DNA of 64,000 nucleotides from Methylobacterium radiotolerans JCM 2831 (GCF_000019725.1 NC_010505.1:4882001-4946000), one strand, 5' to 3'; positions 16,685-25,825 are shown, counted from the first letter of the stretch. Notes: generated from the letters alone by a model not told the origin. Translations and numbers: made by a program.

Positions 16685-16906
16685 TTACTTCCGGATGGGC
16701 AGCCGACCGACCAGCCAGCCCTCCTCGTTGCGCACGAGGAGGGTCCAGGGCGGCTCCTGGCCGCTTCCCGTAATCTCGTCGGCCATCTCGGCGATCACGC
16801 TGCGCGCCTCGAACAGGGCTTCTTCAAGGCCGGCAGCCTCAACCCCCACAAGGTCGTGGATCGTCTCCTCGGCATTTGCGATCTCGAAGTAGAAACGCGC
16901 CGCCAA
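16685..16906 (-). CDS. DUF6894 family small protein (second copy)
   Basis: 73-aa paralogue of the protein at 9949-10170. It starts RFYFEIANAEETIHD, has a central helix EALFEARSVIAEMADEI and ends VRNEEGWLVGRLPIRK. TTG 16906 was chosen as the start because GGAGGAGAACC precedes it at proper distance and because the length then equals that of the paralogue; an upstream in-frame ATG at 16966 is possible. Family function unknown. It is divergent from the UDP-glucose dehydrogenase gene. Confidence 0.75.
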   Translation of the reverse strand: MAARFYFEIANAEETIHDLVGVEAAGLEEALFEARSVIAEMADEITGSGQEPPWTLLVRNEEGWLVGRLPIRK

Positions 16907-17302
16907 CAGGGTTCTCCTCCGCCGGAACTCTTCGGGGAGTTCAGTTCTATAGATCGGTGTTAGCATCTTAGCCGGTCGCGCTCCCCGACAAAGTGCTCGG
17001 GAAAAAGCAGCCTGTCTCTGACAATTCGGGTGATGCGCCGGGGAAATGTTCGCGCGATCGTCGGCCGGCGGCGCCCTGTAAGCCGAATGGCGTAGCTGCC
17101 CGGCCGCCGCCATGGCCGGATGGCGAAGTCCGCCGCGGACCGGTCGCGCGTGCGGGCCGGGCCGCGGCGGGTTCGGGCCGGTATCGTCGAATCGCCGGCG
17201 CTACGCCGGATCGGCAGAGTCGCGTACGCCTAAGATATGATGTTGGTCGCCCCGTCGGGCCGCCGTAGACCCGAGCGTCGGTGCGCTCGCGGCGAGGACT
17301 CC
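16907..17302. promoter_or_regulatory. Divergent intergenic region upstream of UDP-glucose dehydrogenase
   Basis: No gene is seen. Two A+T-rich patches, near 16940-16970 and 17221-17245, flank a GC-rich middle and probably hold the promoters for the DUF6894 gene (left) and the UDP-glucose dehydrogenase gene (right). Confidence 0.3.
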
Positions 17303-18673
17303 ATGAACATCACGATGGTCGGGTCGGGCTACGTCGGTCTGGTCTCCGGCGCGTGCTTTGCGGATTTCGGCCACACGGTCGTGTGCGTCGACAGCAATCG
17401 CGGCCGGATCGACGCGCTGAATGCCGGCCGGATGCCGATCTACGAGCCGGGCCTCGAGGCCCTCGTCGCCGAGAACGTCCGTCAGGATCGCCTGTCCTTC
17501 ATCACCGACCTGGAGGCGGCGGTCGGGCAGGCGGACGCGGTGTTCATCGCGGTGGGCACGCCCTCCCGCCGCGGCGACGGTTTCGCCGACCTGAGCTTCG
17601 TCTACGCGGCTGCCCGGAGCATCGCGCGCGCGCTGCGCGGCTTCACCGTGGTGGTGACCAAGTCGACCGTGCCGGTGGGCACCGGCGACGAGGTCGAGCG
17701 CATCATCCGCGAGACCAACCCCGGGGCGCAGTTCGCGGTCGTGTCGAACCCCGAGTTCCTGCGCGAGGGCGCGGCCATCGCCGACTTCAAGCGCCCCGAC
17801 CGCATCGTCGTCGGCACCGATGAGCCGCGGGCCGTTGCGGTCATGGAGCAGATCTACCGCCCGCTCTACCTCAACGCCGCCCCGATCGTGGCGATGAGCC
17901 GCCGGACCGCCGAGCTGACCAAGTACGCGGCGAACGCGTTCCTGGCGGCGAAGATCACGTTCATCAACGAGGTCGCGGACCTGTGCGAGGCGGTGGGCGC
18001 GGACGTGCAGGCGGTCGCGCGCGGCATCGGCCTGGACAACCGGATCGGGTCGAAGTTCCTGCACGCCGGGCCGGGCTACGGCGGCTCGTGCTTCCCCAAG
18101 GACACGCTGGCGCTGGTCAAGACGGCGCAGGACGCCGGCACGCCGCTGCGGCTGGTCGAGACGGTGGTGGCGGTCAACGACCAGCGCAAGCGCGCGATGG
18201 CGCGCAAGGTGATCAGGGCCTGCGGCGGGTCGGTGCGGGGCAAGACGGTGGCGCTGCTCGGCCTGACCTTCAAGCCGAACACCGACGACATGCGCGACGC
18301 GCCCTCGCTGGCGATCGTGGCCGGCCTGCAGGATGCCGGCGCCGTGGTCCGCGCCTACGATCCCGAGGGCATGGAGCAGGCGCGCCCGCTCCTGCCCGGC
18401 GTCGCCTTCGCGGAGGATGCCTATCACTGCGCCGAGGGCGCGGACGTGCTGGTCCTCGTCACCGAATGGGACGCGTTCCGGGCGCTGGACCTCGACCGGC
18501 TGCGGGCGGTGATGCAGCGACCGGTCCTCGTGGATCTCCGCAACGTCTACCGGGCCGACGACGTCCGGGCTCACGGCTTCGCCTACAGCAGCGTGGGCCG
18601 CCCCGCCGCGCCCGGGGACGAGGCCGAGATCCCGCCGGCTCCCCATCGCGCGGACGCCGCCGCGACGGCGTGA
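17303..18673 (+). CDS. UDP-glucose 6-dehydrogenase
   Basis: Oxidises UDP-glucose twice with NAD to UDP-glucuronate, a precursor for acidic exopolysaccharide. It is 456 aa, the usual length. The Rossmann motif VGSGYVGLV is at 6-14. The nucleotide-sugar region holds TKSTVPVGTGDEVE at 119-132. The active site has K207 and K217 in LTKYAANAFLAAKITF, and the catalytic cysteine C263 is in GPGYGGSCFPKD. The C-terminal UDP-binding domain has LTFKPNTDDMRDAPS. ATG 17303 follows GGCGAGGACTCC. It is a single-gene unit ending at a long hairpin. Its position in the exo region suggests that glucuronate, or a sugar derived from it, is part of the polymer. Confidence 0.93.
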   Translation: MNITMVGSGYVGLVSGACFADFGHTVVCVDSNRGRIDALNAGRMPIYEPGLEALVAENVRQDRLSFITDLEAAVGQADAVFIAVGTPSRRGDGFADLSFVYAAARSIARALRGFTVVVTKSTVPVGTGDEVERIIRETNPGAQFAVVSNPEFLREGAAIADFKRPDRIVVGTDEPRAVAVMEQIYRPLYLNAAPIVAMSRRTAELTKYAANAFLAAKITFINEVADLCEAVGADVQAVARGIGLDNRIGSKFLHAGPGYGGSCFPKDTLALVKTAQDAGTPLRLVETVVAVNDQRKRAMARKVIRACGGSVRGKTVALLGLTFKPNTDDMRDAPSLAIVAGLQDAGAVVRAYDPEGMEQARPLLPGVAFAEDAYHCAEGADVLVLVTEWDAFRALDLDRLRAVMQRPVLVDLRNVYRADDVRAHGFAYSSVGRPAAPGDEAEIPPAPHRADAAATA

Positions 18674-18877
18674 GGCGGGGCCGACATCGGCGGATGGAAG
18701 CCCCGCAGATCCTCGGGATCGCCGACCCGGCGCGCGACCTTTCCGGCACGCGGGATCTCCGCCCGGCCGGCGGGCGGGTCGAGACGGCGGCGACGCCGAC
18801 CTGCGGCGTCGAGGCCGCGCCGATCGCGCCGGGCGGGTGATCCGCCCGCCTCCCTGACCGGTCCGATAACAAACGGA

Positions 18878-18917
18878 CCCCCTCGCGGGCCGCCCGAACA
18901 GGCGGCCCGCGAGGGGG
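18878..18917. terminator. Long perfect hairpin between convergent genes
   Basis: A 17-bp perfect stem (left arm 18878-18894, right arm 18901-18917) with a six-base loop CGAACA. It sits between the UDP-glucose dehydrogenase and LuxR genes, which converge. On the minus strand the stem is followed by TCCGTTTGTTAT, a modest T-rich tract, so it is best suited to end the LuxR transcript, and perhaps both. Confidence 0.8.
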
Positions 18918-18995
18918 CCCCGAAGCTCCGTCCGGCGCGCCGGACCGGATCTCTGCCCGGGCGGCCCCGCCGCGGCGGGGCCAGCGCCGGAGCGG

Positions 18996-19823
18996 TCAGG
19001 CCGCCGGGGCCTTCACGCTCGCCAGGCTGGAATCTTCCCGGAGGAAGTACTTGTTGGTCAGGTAGGCGACCTCGGTCCGGTTCTTGGCCTTGAGCTTCTT
19101 CATGATGTTGCGGACGTGAACCTTCACGGTGCTCTCGCACATGTTGAGCTCGTACGCGATGATCTTGTTCGGCGTCCCCTTCCGGAGCGCCCGGGCCACG
19201 CAGAGCTGCCGCGGCGAGAAGATATCGTCGTCCCCGGCCTCGACCGGCTCGTCCACCTTGATGTTGGCCAGCAGGGGGAGGAGGCACTCGGCCGGGATGT
19301 AGACGCCGCCCGCCTGCACGAGCTGGAGGGCCTGCAGGGCGATGTCCACGGAGGTCGTCGTCGGGATGTAGCCTTTGACGCCGAGCTTGATGATCCGCAC
19401 GATCTGGTCGAGGTTCTCGCCGTCCGAGATGACGGCCACCGGCGGAGCGCCGGCCTCACCCTGCAGGAACGCCAGTTCCCGCGTGATCTCGGTCCACTCG
19501 GTCTCGGTCAGGTTGCCGTCGGGCCGGCAGAGCACGACCACGCTCGCGGGGACGAACGGCTTCTGCCGCTTCCACGATTCGATGTCCGCGAAGACCTCGA
19601 ACGAGGTCTGCCGGTCGGCCTCGCTGAGAGAGGCGGCGAGGCATCGGCCGACGAGCTGCCGTCGATCGATGATGACGATGCGGCTGGAGCGGCCCCGGGA
19701 CTGGTCCCGTTGCTCGACGACGACCGGGCTGTCACCGGCATGTGCACCCGAAAAGCCGCCGCGGCTTTCGGCCGTGTCCCGCTCAACGAGGGTGAGCGCG
19801 TCTCGAGTACCAAGACTGGCCAT
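18996..19823 (-). CDS. LuxR/NarL-type regulator with degenerate receiver domain
   Basis: DNA-binding regulator (275 aa). After a 45-residue tail, a receiver-like domain begins RIVIIDRRQLVGRCL. The first acidic pair is reduced to one Asp, and the strand that should carry the phospho-accepting aspartate reads VVVLCRPDG with cysteine in that place. The Lys-type strand GVKGYIPTT is kept. A LuxR helix-turn-helix follows at about 205-262 (FSPRQLCVARALRKGTPNKI; STVKVHVRNIMKKL). It therefore looks like an orphan, phosphorylation-independent NarL/FixJ-type regulator. ATG 19823 follows AAAGGAGGTAATTCTCT, the best ribosome site of the window. Position suggests control of exo genes; that is inference. 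Confidence 0.85.
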   Translation of the reverse strand: MASLGTRDALTLVERDTAESRGGFSGAHAGDSPVVVEQRDQSRGRSSRIVIIDRRQLVGRCLAASLSEADRQTSFEVFADIESWKRQKPFVPASVVVLCRPDGNLTETEWTEITRELAFLQGEAGAPPVAVISDGENLDQIVRIIKLGVKGYIPTTTSVDIALQALQLVQAGGVYIPAECLLPLLANIKVDEPVEAGDDDIFSPRQLCVARALRKGTPNKIIAYELNMCESTVKVHVRNIMKKLKAKNRTEVAYLTNKYFLREDSSLASVKAPAA

Positions 19824-20505
19824 AGAGAATTACCTCCTTTCGAAGGAAGCCGAATGTCAGCGATGACGGGATACCCAATGCGCTCGCCGACGGCGTGACA
19901 CTGAGATACGCGGTGGCGCCGGTCGCCTTGGGCGATTGCCGATGACCACGGAAACAATGCTAGCTTTCGTAAAATCGTCTGTAAATACCCTATCTGAATC
20001 TAAACGCTTAAATTGCGGGGCTAAATACAATCATCGGTCACTACGTACGTACACGGTGATTTGTTTGGGTGCGGGGGACGGCGCTGATGGAGAGATGCAT
20101 TCGCAAGGTCATCCGCCAGCGGTCGGTGACCCGACGCAAGATCTTTCCGAATTTAGGCGCGCGAATGCCAGATTTAGAAATATGGAAATGTTGCCTCCTG
20201 TATCTCTGCTTGTTGCGAGTGCGTCTTGGCAAGGCTTCGATCGCAATTCAGTGATCTGGGTTCGATGTCCCTATTCGGGTCGATAGTATTCGGTCGGTTT
20301 AGGCTCGCTTTACCTGGCTGAGGCTAAAAGGCAACACGCGTACACGGTTGTTTACCATGTTGGGGTCCGAGTACTGATTTCGTTGGTACGGCGCTGTACC
20401 GAACGGCACGCGCCGCGGGCGGGACAGCCGCCCCGTGCGCTGTCCGGCGCGGCGGGCGAATCACCGGCGAGTCCCGGCCGGGCTCGGAGCCGCCGCGGCG
20501 GCGAC
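19824..20505. promoter_or_regulatory. A+T-rich intergenic region upstream of the LuxR-type gene
   Basis: About 680 bases without a supported gene. Positions about 19950-20110 and 20150-20360 are clearly A+T richer than the surroundings. At 20040-20053 is ACTAC-N4-GTACA, which shares ACTACGTA-N-GTA with the dyad at 9893. It lies 217 bp upstream of the LuxR-type start, a possible autoregulatory site. A short open frame at 20069-20254 was not accepted as a gene because its codon pattern is unlike the neighbours. Confidence 0.4.
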
Positions 20506-21738
20506 CTAGTCGAGCCGGACCAGGAGATCGCGCATGCCGCCGACATCGACGAACGCGGCGAGGTCGCGGGCGAGCAGGTCGGCATGTCGCTCCGCGTAGG
20601 CGGCCGGCGTCAGCGTCCGCAGGAACGAAGTCACCGAGTCCGCGAGCGGCTCGGGAAACGCCCAGCCCAGGCGTTCCGCCACCGCGTAGCGGCCGCTGGC
20701 CGTCGCGGCGCGCGCCAGAGTCAGGGCGCCGCACAGGCCGCCCTCGTAGAGCCGGTTCGGCAGGAGCCAGTCCGAATTCAGTCCGTCATCGAGGTAATCG
20801 ACGGCCCAACTGAAGTGAATCCCACTGTAAATCTCCGGAAGATCGCGGGGATTGGCGTAGGGACCACGGAACGACATGTTCGGCCGGCCGTCCAGCGTGT
20901 CCGCCAGGGCGCGCGGGGCGATGTCCTCCTCGGAGAGGCGCCCGGCCAGGACGATCCGCACCGAGTCGCCGAGGGCGTCCGCGATGGCGGCGAGGATCGT
21001 CAGGCTCCGGCGGCAGCGCAGCGTCCCGAACCAGCCGATCACCCAGGGCGGCTCCGCCGTCCGGGTGCGGTCCAGGCGGGTCGACACCTCGCCGAGGCGG
21101 TGGCCCATGACCTTGTTCTCGAGGAGGTGCCACGCGCCGGCGAAGCCCTGGACGGGCCGGAAATACCGGTCGATGAAATCAGGGGCGCTGACGACGAGGA
21201 GGTCGCTTTGGCCGAGGAGCCAGCGCTCGACCGCGCGGGCGATCCGCCCCGGGGCGTCCCGCCGGACCATCAGCCGCTGGATGTCGAGCACCTCGTAGAC
21301 GAGGCGCGCGCGGCTCCCGGCGAGGCGCGCCGCGGCCCAGGCCACGAGGGCCATGTCGAGGTTGCGCACGTAGATCACGTCCGCCGCGCGCAGGTCGCGC
21401 CGGCGGCGCAGCGCCCGGGCGATGCCGACGGCGAGGCGGGGCAGGCGGCGGGCGTAGTTCCGGTCGACGGTCAGGCCGAGGGGGACGACGTCGTCCGCCA
21501 CCGGGGCCTCGGCCACCACCCCGCCGGGGCGGTCCCGCTCGAAGGCGTACACGGTGACCGACCACCCGGCGTCCCGGATGGCGTCGACCCGCTTCCGGAC
21601 CGTGGGCTCGGCCCTGTCGTGTCCGAAGAAGGCGACGCGGCGGCCGCGCGCGGTCGCGGGGGCGGTCGCGAGCGCGGCGACCGGGGCCGGCGCGTAGGCC
21701 GCCACGGGGTCGAGGCCTTCGGCGCGCGGGCCGGTCAC
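20506..21738 (-). CDS. GT4-like (GT-B) glycosyltransferase
   Basis: Cytoplasmic glycosyltransferase (410 aa) with a GT-B look. The N-terminal domain begins RRVAFFGHDRAEPTVRKRVD and carries IYVRNLDMALVAW. The C-terminal nucleotide-sugar domain has IGWFGTLRCRRSLTILAAIA, RIVLAGRL and the glutamate region PNRLYEGGLCGALTLA near 330, the usual donor-binding spot. The start GTG 21738 overlaps the stop of the ExoP-like gene (GTGA), so it is the last gene of the ExoF-ExoP-GT operon. Sugar and linkage cannot be told. It has longer hydrophilic tails than typical exo GT4 enzymes. Confidence 0.75.
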   Translation of the reverse strand: MTGPRAEGLDPVAAYAPAPVAALATAPATARGRRVAFFGHDRAEPTVRKRVDAIRDAGWSVTVYAFERDRPGGVVAEAPVADDVVPLGLTVDRNYARRLPRLAVGIARALRRRRDLRAADVIYVRNLDMALVAWAAARLAGSRARLVYEVLDIQRLMVRRDAPGRIARAVERWLLGQSDLLVVSAPDFIDRYFRPVQGFAGAWHLLENKVMGHRLGEVSTRLDRTRTAEPPWVIGWFGTLRCRRSLTILAAIADALGDSVRIVLAGRLSEEDIAPRALADTLDGRPNMSFRGPYANPRDLPEIYSGIHFSWAVDYLDDGLNSDWLLPNRLYEGGLCGALTLARAATASGRYAVAERLGWAFPEPLADSVTSFLRTLTPAAYAERHADLLARDLAAFVDVGGMRDLLVRLD

Positions 21739-24092
21739 GAGGCCGCCTGGGTCGCGCCGCGGGCGTTGCGCCGGGCCGCGGCCCAGCGGGTCAGCGCGCC
21801 GCGCAGGCCGCCGCGCCGGACCGTCGGGCCGTCGTTGGTCTTGTTGAGCACGATGCCCAGAACGGTGCTGCCGCCCGACTCGAGGTCGTGCACGGCGGCG
21901 GCGACGTCGTCGATGCTGGTCCGGCCCGCCTCCACCACGATGATCAGGCCGTCGAGTCCGTCGAGCAGCGGCCGGAGGGTGGGGAGCTCGTCCACCGGCG
22001 GCAGGTCGACGACGACGCGGTCGAGGGCGGGGCGTCCGTCACCGACCACCGCGGCGACGCCCTCCGGCGTCATCAGGTCGCTGAAATGGGGATCGTTCGG
22101 GTGGCGGTTGCCGCAGGCGAGCAGGCGGACCTCGCCGGGCTGGGGCCGGACCGCCTCGGTGGCGCAGCAGCGGCCGGCGAGCACGTCGAGGAGGCCGCGC
22201 TGCTCGGTGGCCTGGCTGAGCCGCGAGAGCGTGGCCTGCCGCACGTCGGCGTCGATCATCAGCACCCGCCCGGAACTCGAGCGGGCGCGGGCGAGGAGCT
22301 GGCCGAAATTGCTCGCGAACAGGGTCTTGCCCGCGCCGGCCCCCACCGAGGTGACGCCGATCGCGAAGACCGGGCCGCGGCGGTCGCTGCCGAGGACGTG
22401 GGCCTTGAGGCTGTGCAGGCGCTCGACGAACACCGATTGCGGCATGAACCGCACGGCGCTCGCCCGGAACGCCTCGACGCTGGCCGGGCGCTGCGCCTCG
22501 TTGGCGTGGGCCTGCGCCAGCGCCAGGGCCGCCCGGAAGCCGGGCTCGCGCCGCAGCTCGGGGAGGGCGGCGAGGCAGGTCAGGCCGTGGCCGGTCAGCT
22601 GCCGGGGCGTGCGGATCGTCCGGTCGAACCAGTGCCGCGCGAAGGCGCCGCTGACGCCGAACCCGGTGCCGACCAGCAGACCGAGCAGCATGATCAGGCT
22701 GCCGCGGGGCGCGCTCGGGGATTCCGGCACGGTCGCGGGCGTGATCACGTGGGCGGAGGGCTGCGGGTAGGATTGCTGGTTGACGGCGTCGATGTAGCGC
22801 TGGAGCAGGTTCGTGTAGATCTGGTCGTAGGTCTCGGCGGTGCGGTCGAGTTCCTTCGCCTTGACCCGGGCGTTGCTCATGATCAGCGTCTTCGAGATCA
22901 GGGCGTCGAAGGCCGCCGTCATGCTGTCCTCGCGCGCCTTGGCGACCTCGTAATCGTGGTCGAGGGACACGGCGAGGCGCTCGAGCTCGGTGCGCAGCGA
23001 CTGCTTGGCCGCCTGGATGTCCCGCTGGATCGCCTGGACCGCCTCGTGGTCGGGGCCGAGGCGGCGCTTCAGGTCGTCGGCGCGCTGCACGAGGTCGACG
23101 TACTGCCGGCGCAGCTGGATGATCACGCTGTCCTTGAAGGCCTCGGTGATCCCCGGATCGGCGATGTCGGAATCGAGGAGCCCGCGGATCTGGTCGCGCA
23201 CCGCGCGGGCGTCGACGGTCTTGGACCGGGCGGCGGCCACGGCGGTGTTGAGCTCCTCGACCTGCTGCTCGCCCACGAGGCCGCGCTTGCCGAGGTCGAT
23301 GATGGTGTGCTCGGCCTTGTAGGTCTGGGCCTCGCGCGAGGCCTGGCTGGCGCGCTGCTGGAGTTCCTTCAGGCGCGGCAGCATCCACTCGCCGGCGACC
23401 TTCCAGACCTGGGCCCGGTTCTCCAGCTCGGTGCTGACATAGGCCTCGGCCACCGCGTTCGCGACGGCCGCCGCCGTGGTGGGATTGTCGGCGCTGTAGC
23501 CGACCTCGATGACGTAGGCGGCGCCGATGCGGCTGGCCTCCACGTTCTCGCGCAGCGTCCGCGCTTGGCGCAGGTCCGGGCTCACGGGAGCGGGCTCGCG
23601 GACCGGCCGCTCGGCGCCGATCAGCCGGAGAGCCTGCGCCTTGGCGGCCTTCACGAACTCCCGGACCTTCGCGACGAGCGGGTGCGTCGGCGTCGCCAGA
23701 TCCCGCAGGGCCGACCCGTCGAGCCTGTGCACGGCGGCGAGCGCGATCTTCTCCGAGCGGATGTACTCGACCTGGCTCTCGACCTCGGCGATCTCGAGCG
23801 GGGTCCCGGCGTTGGGCGTGTCGCGGGCCGTGACCGGGCTGGAGCGGCTCTCGATGTAGACGCGGGCCCGGGCCGTGAAGATGGCCGGCGCGGTCGCGAC
23901 GTAGATCCCGGCGCAGACTAGCCCGACGGCGGCGAAGGCCAGGATCGACCGCCAGTTCTGCCGCGCGATGGTCAGGATCGAGACCTGGGACTCCGTCTCG
24001 GGCGAGAAGGGCTGGCCGCGCCAGGCTCCGATCCCGCCGGGGCGGGTCGCACCGATCGGCAGGAAGGACGCGCTGGTCGAGTGTCGGTTCAT
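21735..24092 (-). CDS. exoP: Polysaccharide co-polymerase / BY-kinase (ExoP/Wzc family)
   Basis: Inner-membrane chain-length and export regulator (785 aa). It has an N-terminal Wzz domain with a membrane helix at about 48-70 and a large coiled-coil periplasmic part. A second helix near 460-482 is preceded by the proline-rich PESPSAPRG. A fused cytoplasmic kinase domain has Walker A GAGAGKT near 580, Walker A' VLMIDADVR near 605 and Walker B VVVDLPPV near 690. Wzc-type enzymes autophosphorylate on a C-terminal tyrosine cluster, but this C terminus (ALTRWAAARRNARGATQAAS) has none. It probably pairs with the ExoF-like outer-membrane protein encoded just upstream. ATG 24092 follows GAGGAGAGATCC. 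Confidence 0.88.
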   Translation of the reverse strand: MNRHSTSASFLPIGATRPGGIGAWRGQPFSPETESQVSILTIARQNWRSILAFAAVGLVCAGIYVATAPAIFTARARVYIESRSSPVTARDTPNAGTPLEIAEVESQVEYIRSEKIALAAVHRLDGSALRDLATPTHPLVAKVREFVKAAKAQALRLIGAERPVREPAPVSPDLRQARTLRENVEASRIGAAYVIEVGYSADNPTTAAAVANAVAEAYVSTELENRAQVWKVAGEWMLPRLKELQQRASQASREAQTYKAEHTIIDLGKRGLVGEQQVEELNTAVAAARSKTVDARAVRDQIRGLLDSDIADPGITEAFKDSVIIQLRRQYVDLVQRADDLKRRLGPDHEAVQAIQRDIQAAKQSLRTELERLAVSLDHDYEVAKAREDSMTAAFDALISKTLIMSNARVKAKELDRTAETYDQIYTNLLQRYIDAVNQQSYPQPSAHVITPATVPESPSAPRGSLIMLLGLLVGTGFGVSGAFARHWFDRTIRTPRQLTGHGLTCLAALPELRREPGFRAALALAQAHANEAQRPASVEAFRASAVRFMPQSVFVERLHSLKAHVLGSDRRGPVFAIGVTSVGAGAGKTLFASNFGQLLARARSSSGRVLMIDADVRQATLSRLSQATEQRGLLDVLAGRCCATEAVRPQPGEVRLLACGNRHPNDPHFSDLMTPEGVAAVVGDGRPALDRVVVDLPPVDELPTLRPLLDGLDGLIIVVEAGRTSIDDVAAAVHDLESGGSTVLGIVLNKTNDGPTVRRGGLRGALTRWAAARRNARGATQAAS

Positions 24093-24188
24093 GGATCTCT
24101 CCTCGCCGCGGCGGTCACCGCCCCGGAGCGCTCTCCGTCAAGGGGACGCCGGCTCGGCCCGATGGGCGCGTCGAGCCGGGGTGGTGGG

Positions 24189-25478
24189 TCAGTTCTGGCC
24201 GGCCCCGTCGCCGACGCCCCGCATGGCGGGATCCGGCTTGAGCGCGATCTCCACGACGTCGCCCGGCAGGAGCGCCGTGTCCTCGGCGGCGTCGATCTGC
24301 GTCTTGGACGGGCCGCTCTGCCGGTAGACGGCGATCGCCGCCTGCGCCCGGCTTCCGGACAGGAGCTGCGCCCGGAGGGCGCCGGTGTAGACCAGCTTGT
24401 CGTTGATGCTGTTCAGGCGCGACCGGTACGTCGCGAGGTTGTTCTCCGCGACCTGGAGCTTCTCCAGGGCGTCCATGGCCTGCACGTCGTCGACCCGCTC
24501 GAGCTTGCGGCCGACCTCGCTCTTGTCGCGCTCGAGCTGGGTGAGCTGGACCGTCGTCTGCAGGGCGCGGGTCGAGGAGAGCAGGACGGCGCGCCGCGCG
24601 TCGGTCAGGCGCGTCGTGACGACCGCGCCGCGCTGGAACAGCGCCCGCACCGTGTCGTAATCCTCGGCGTCGGCGGTGACGCCCTCCTTCTCCTTGGCCT
24701 GCTGCTCGCTGAGGCTGGCGAACTGCGTCTGCGTCCGGTTGAGGGACCGCTGCAGGTGGTCCTTCTCCTTGGCGATGTCGGTCATCTGCACCCGGAGCTG
24801 CTGCTCGGCGAGCTTCTGCGCGGGGGTCGCGCGGCTGCCCGGGGCGACGTCCGCCGGCGGCGGGGACTTGTCGCCCCGCGACGCGGCGACGATCGCCTTC
24901 AGGCGCCAGATCGTGGCGGATTCCCGCTGGATGCTCGCCCAGGTGCTGTCGTACTCGGCGCGCAGGTTCGCCGTCTCGACGACGGGGTTCTCCATCCTGA
25001 ACCGCAGGAGGTTGTAGCCGCCCGCCAGGGCGATGGCCTGCCGCACGGTCATGCCCGGGTGGAACGGGTGCTCGCCCTGCTTGGTCACGTCGCCGCTCAG
25101 GTAGACCGGCTGGTACTTCGAGATCCGCACCCCGATCTCGTCGGGCTCGAGCACGGCGATCGATTCCTTGCCCTCGGAGTTGCGCTGCCGCACCGCCTTG
25201 GCGGGCAGCGCCTTCTGCAGGCTCTGGCGCAGCTCCGCGACGGTGAGCCCGGCGGCCGGCACGTCCCCGAGCAGCGGGACCATGACGGTGCCGTCCGTGG
25301 AGACCGTCGCCTCCTGCTTGAAGGTCGGGATGCTGAGGGCCGTGACCTCGATCGTGTCGCCGGGACCGATGCGGTACTCCGCGGCCGCCGGCAGCGCCGA
25401 CAGGGCGAGCAGGCACGCCGCGAGACCGGTGCGGGTGGTGGCGCGGGTGGCCGCGGTCTTCGTCGACGTCTTCGACAC
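24189..25478 (-). CDS. exoF: Polysaccharide export outer-membrane protein (ExoF-like OPX)
   Basis: Periplasmic/outer-membrane polysaccharide export protein (429 aa, similar to ExoF). The signal peptide covers about 1-33 (LAACLLALSALPAAA). The polysaccharide-export domain follows (YRIGPGDTIEVTALSIPTF; VPLLGDVPAAGLTVAEL), then a SLBB-type segment (PVYLSGDVTKQGEHPFHPGM). A long helical region (about 165-360, KEKDHLQRSLNRTQTQFASL) and a final DVVEIALKPD end the protein. GTG 25478 follows AAGGGGAC; the ATG three bases upstream is in another frame. It is the first gene of the operon exoF-exoP-GT4 and is divergent from the amino-sugar cassette. Confidence 0.85.
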   Translation of the reverse strand: MSKTSTKTAATRATTRTGLAACLLALSALPAAAEYRIGPGDTIEVTALSIPTFKQEATVSTDGTVMVPLLGDVPAAGLTVAELRQSLQKALPAKAVRQRNSEGKESIAVLEPDEIGVRISKYQPVYLSGDVTKQGEHPFHPGMTVRQAIALAGGYNLLRFRMENPVVETANLRAEYDSTWASIQRESATIWRLKAIVAASRGDKSPPPADVAPGSRATPAQKLAEQQLRVQMTDIAKEKDHLQRSLNRTQTQFASLSEQQAKEKEGVTADAEDYDTVRALFQRGAVVTTRLTDARRAVLLSSTRALQTTVQLTQLERDKSEVGRKLERVDDVQAMDALEKLQVAENNLATYRSRLNSINDKLVYTGALRAQLLSGSRAQAAIAVYRQSGPSKTQIDAAEDTALLPGDVVEIALKPDPAMRGVGDGAGQN

Positions 25479-25825
25479 GCATCGTCCCCTTGAGGCTCGC
25501 CCTCGGAGCCCGGGCGCGGCGGTCGAGCGGCGGGACCGCGCGCCGGCCTCACGGGCTCCTGAGGGCTGAGACGGCATGATGCGTAACGGCCGAGCCGGCC
25601 GGGACCCCTCCAAAAGGTGGGCGCGCGCATCCATGCCGGGGCGGGGGCTTCGCCTTTCGGCGTAGCCCCCCTGTCCGGAACGGCGCGCCGGAGCCGGGAG
25701 GGGCCGCCCCGGATGGGCGCCGTTCGCCTTTCGACGGACGAACCGCATCGAAAGCCTGGGTTCCCGGCCGTCCGTAGCTCTGTGCAGTTTTGACGCACAG
25801 AAGTTGTGCGGAAGGAGCGGCGGTT
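25479..25825. promoter_or_regulatory. Divergent promoter region between exoF and the amino-sugar cassette
   Basis: About 350 bases without a gene. The stretch at 25770-25825, with GAAGGAGCGG at 25811-25820 as the ribosome site of the next gene, probably contains the promoter of the six-gene cassette that follows. The rest is GC-rich and holds the exoF promoter region. Confidence 0.35.

Noticed and set aside
16921..16950. GGAAC...GTT arrangement resembling an EcfG-type promoter
   Set aside because: The spacer is about 15 bases instead of 16-17 and the orientation points away from the DUF6894 gene; too weak to report.
20069..20254. Short open frame in the A+T-rich gap upstream of the LuxR-type gene
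   Set aside because: Codon use (AAA, ATA and similar) is unlike the neighbours, there is no ribosome site, and the region looks regulatory.
20240..20290. GGGTTCGATGTCCC, resembling the T-arm of a tRNA
   Set aside because: The stems needed for a cloverleaf (acceptor, anticodon) are not found upstream, so no tRNA is called.
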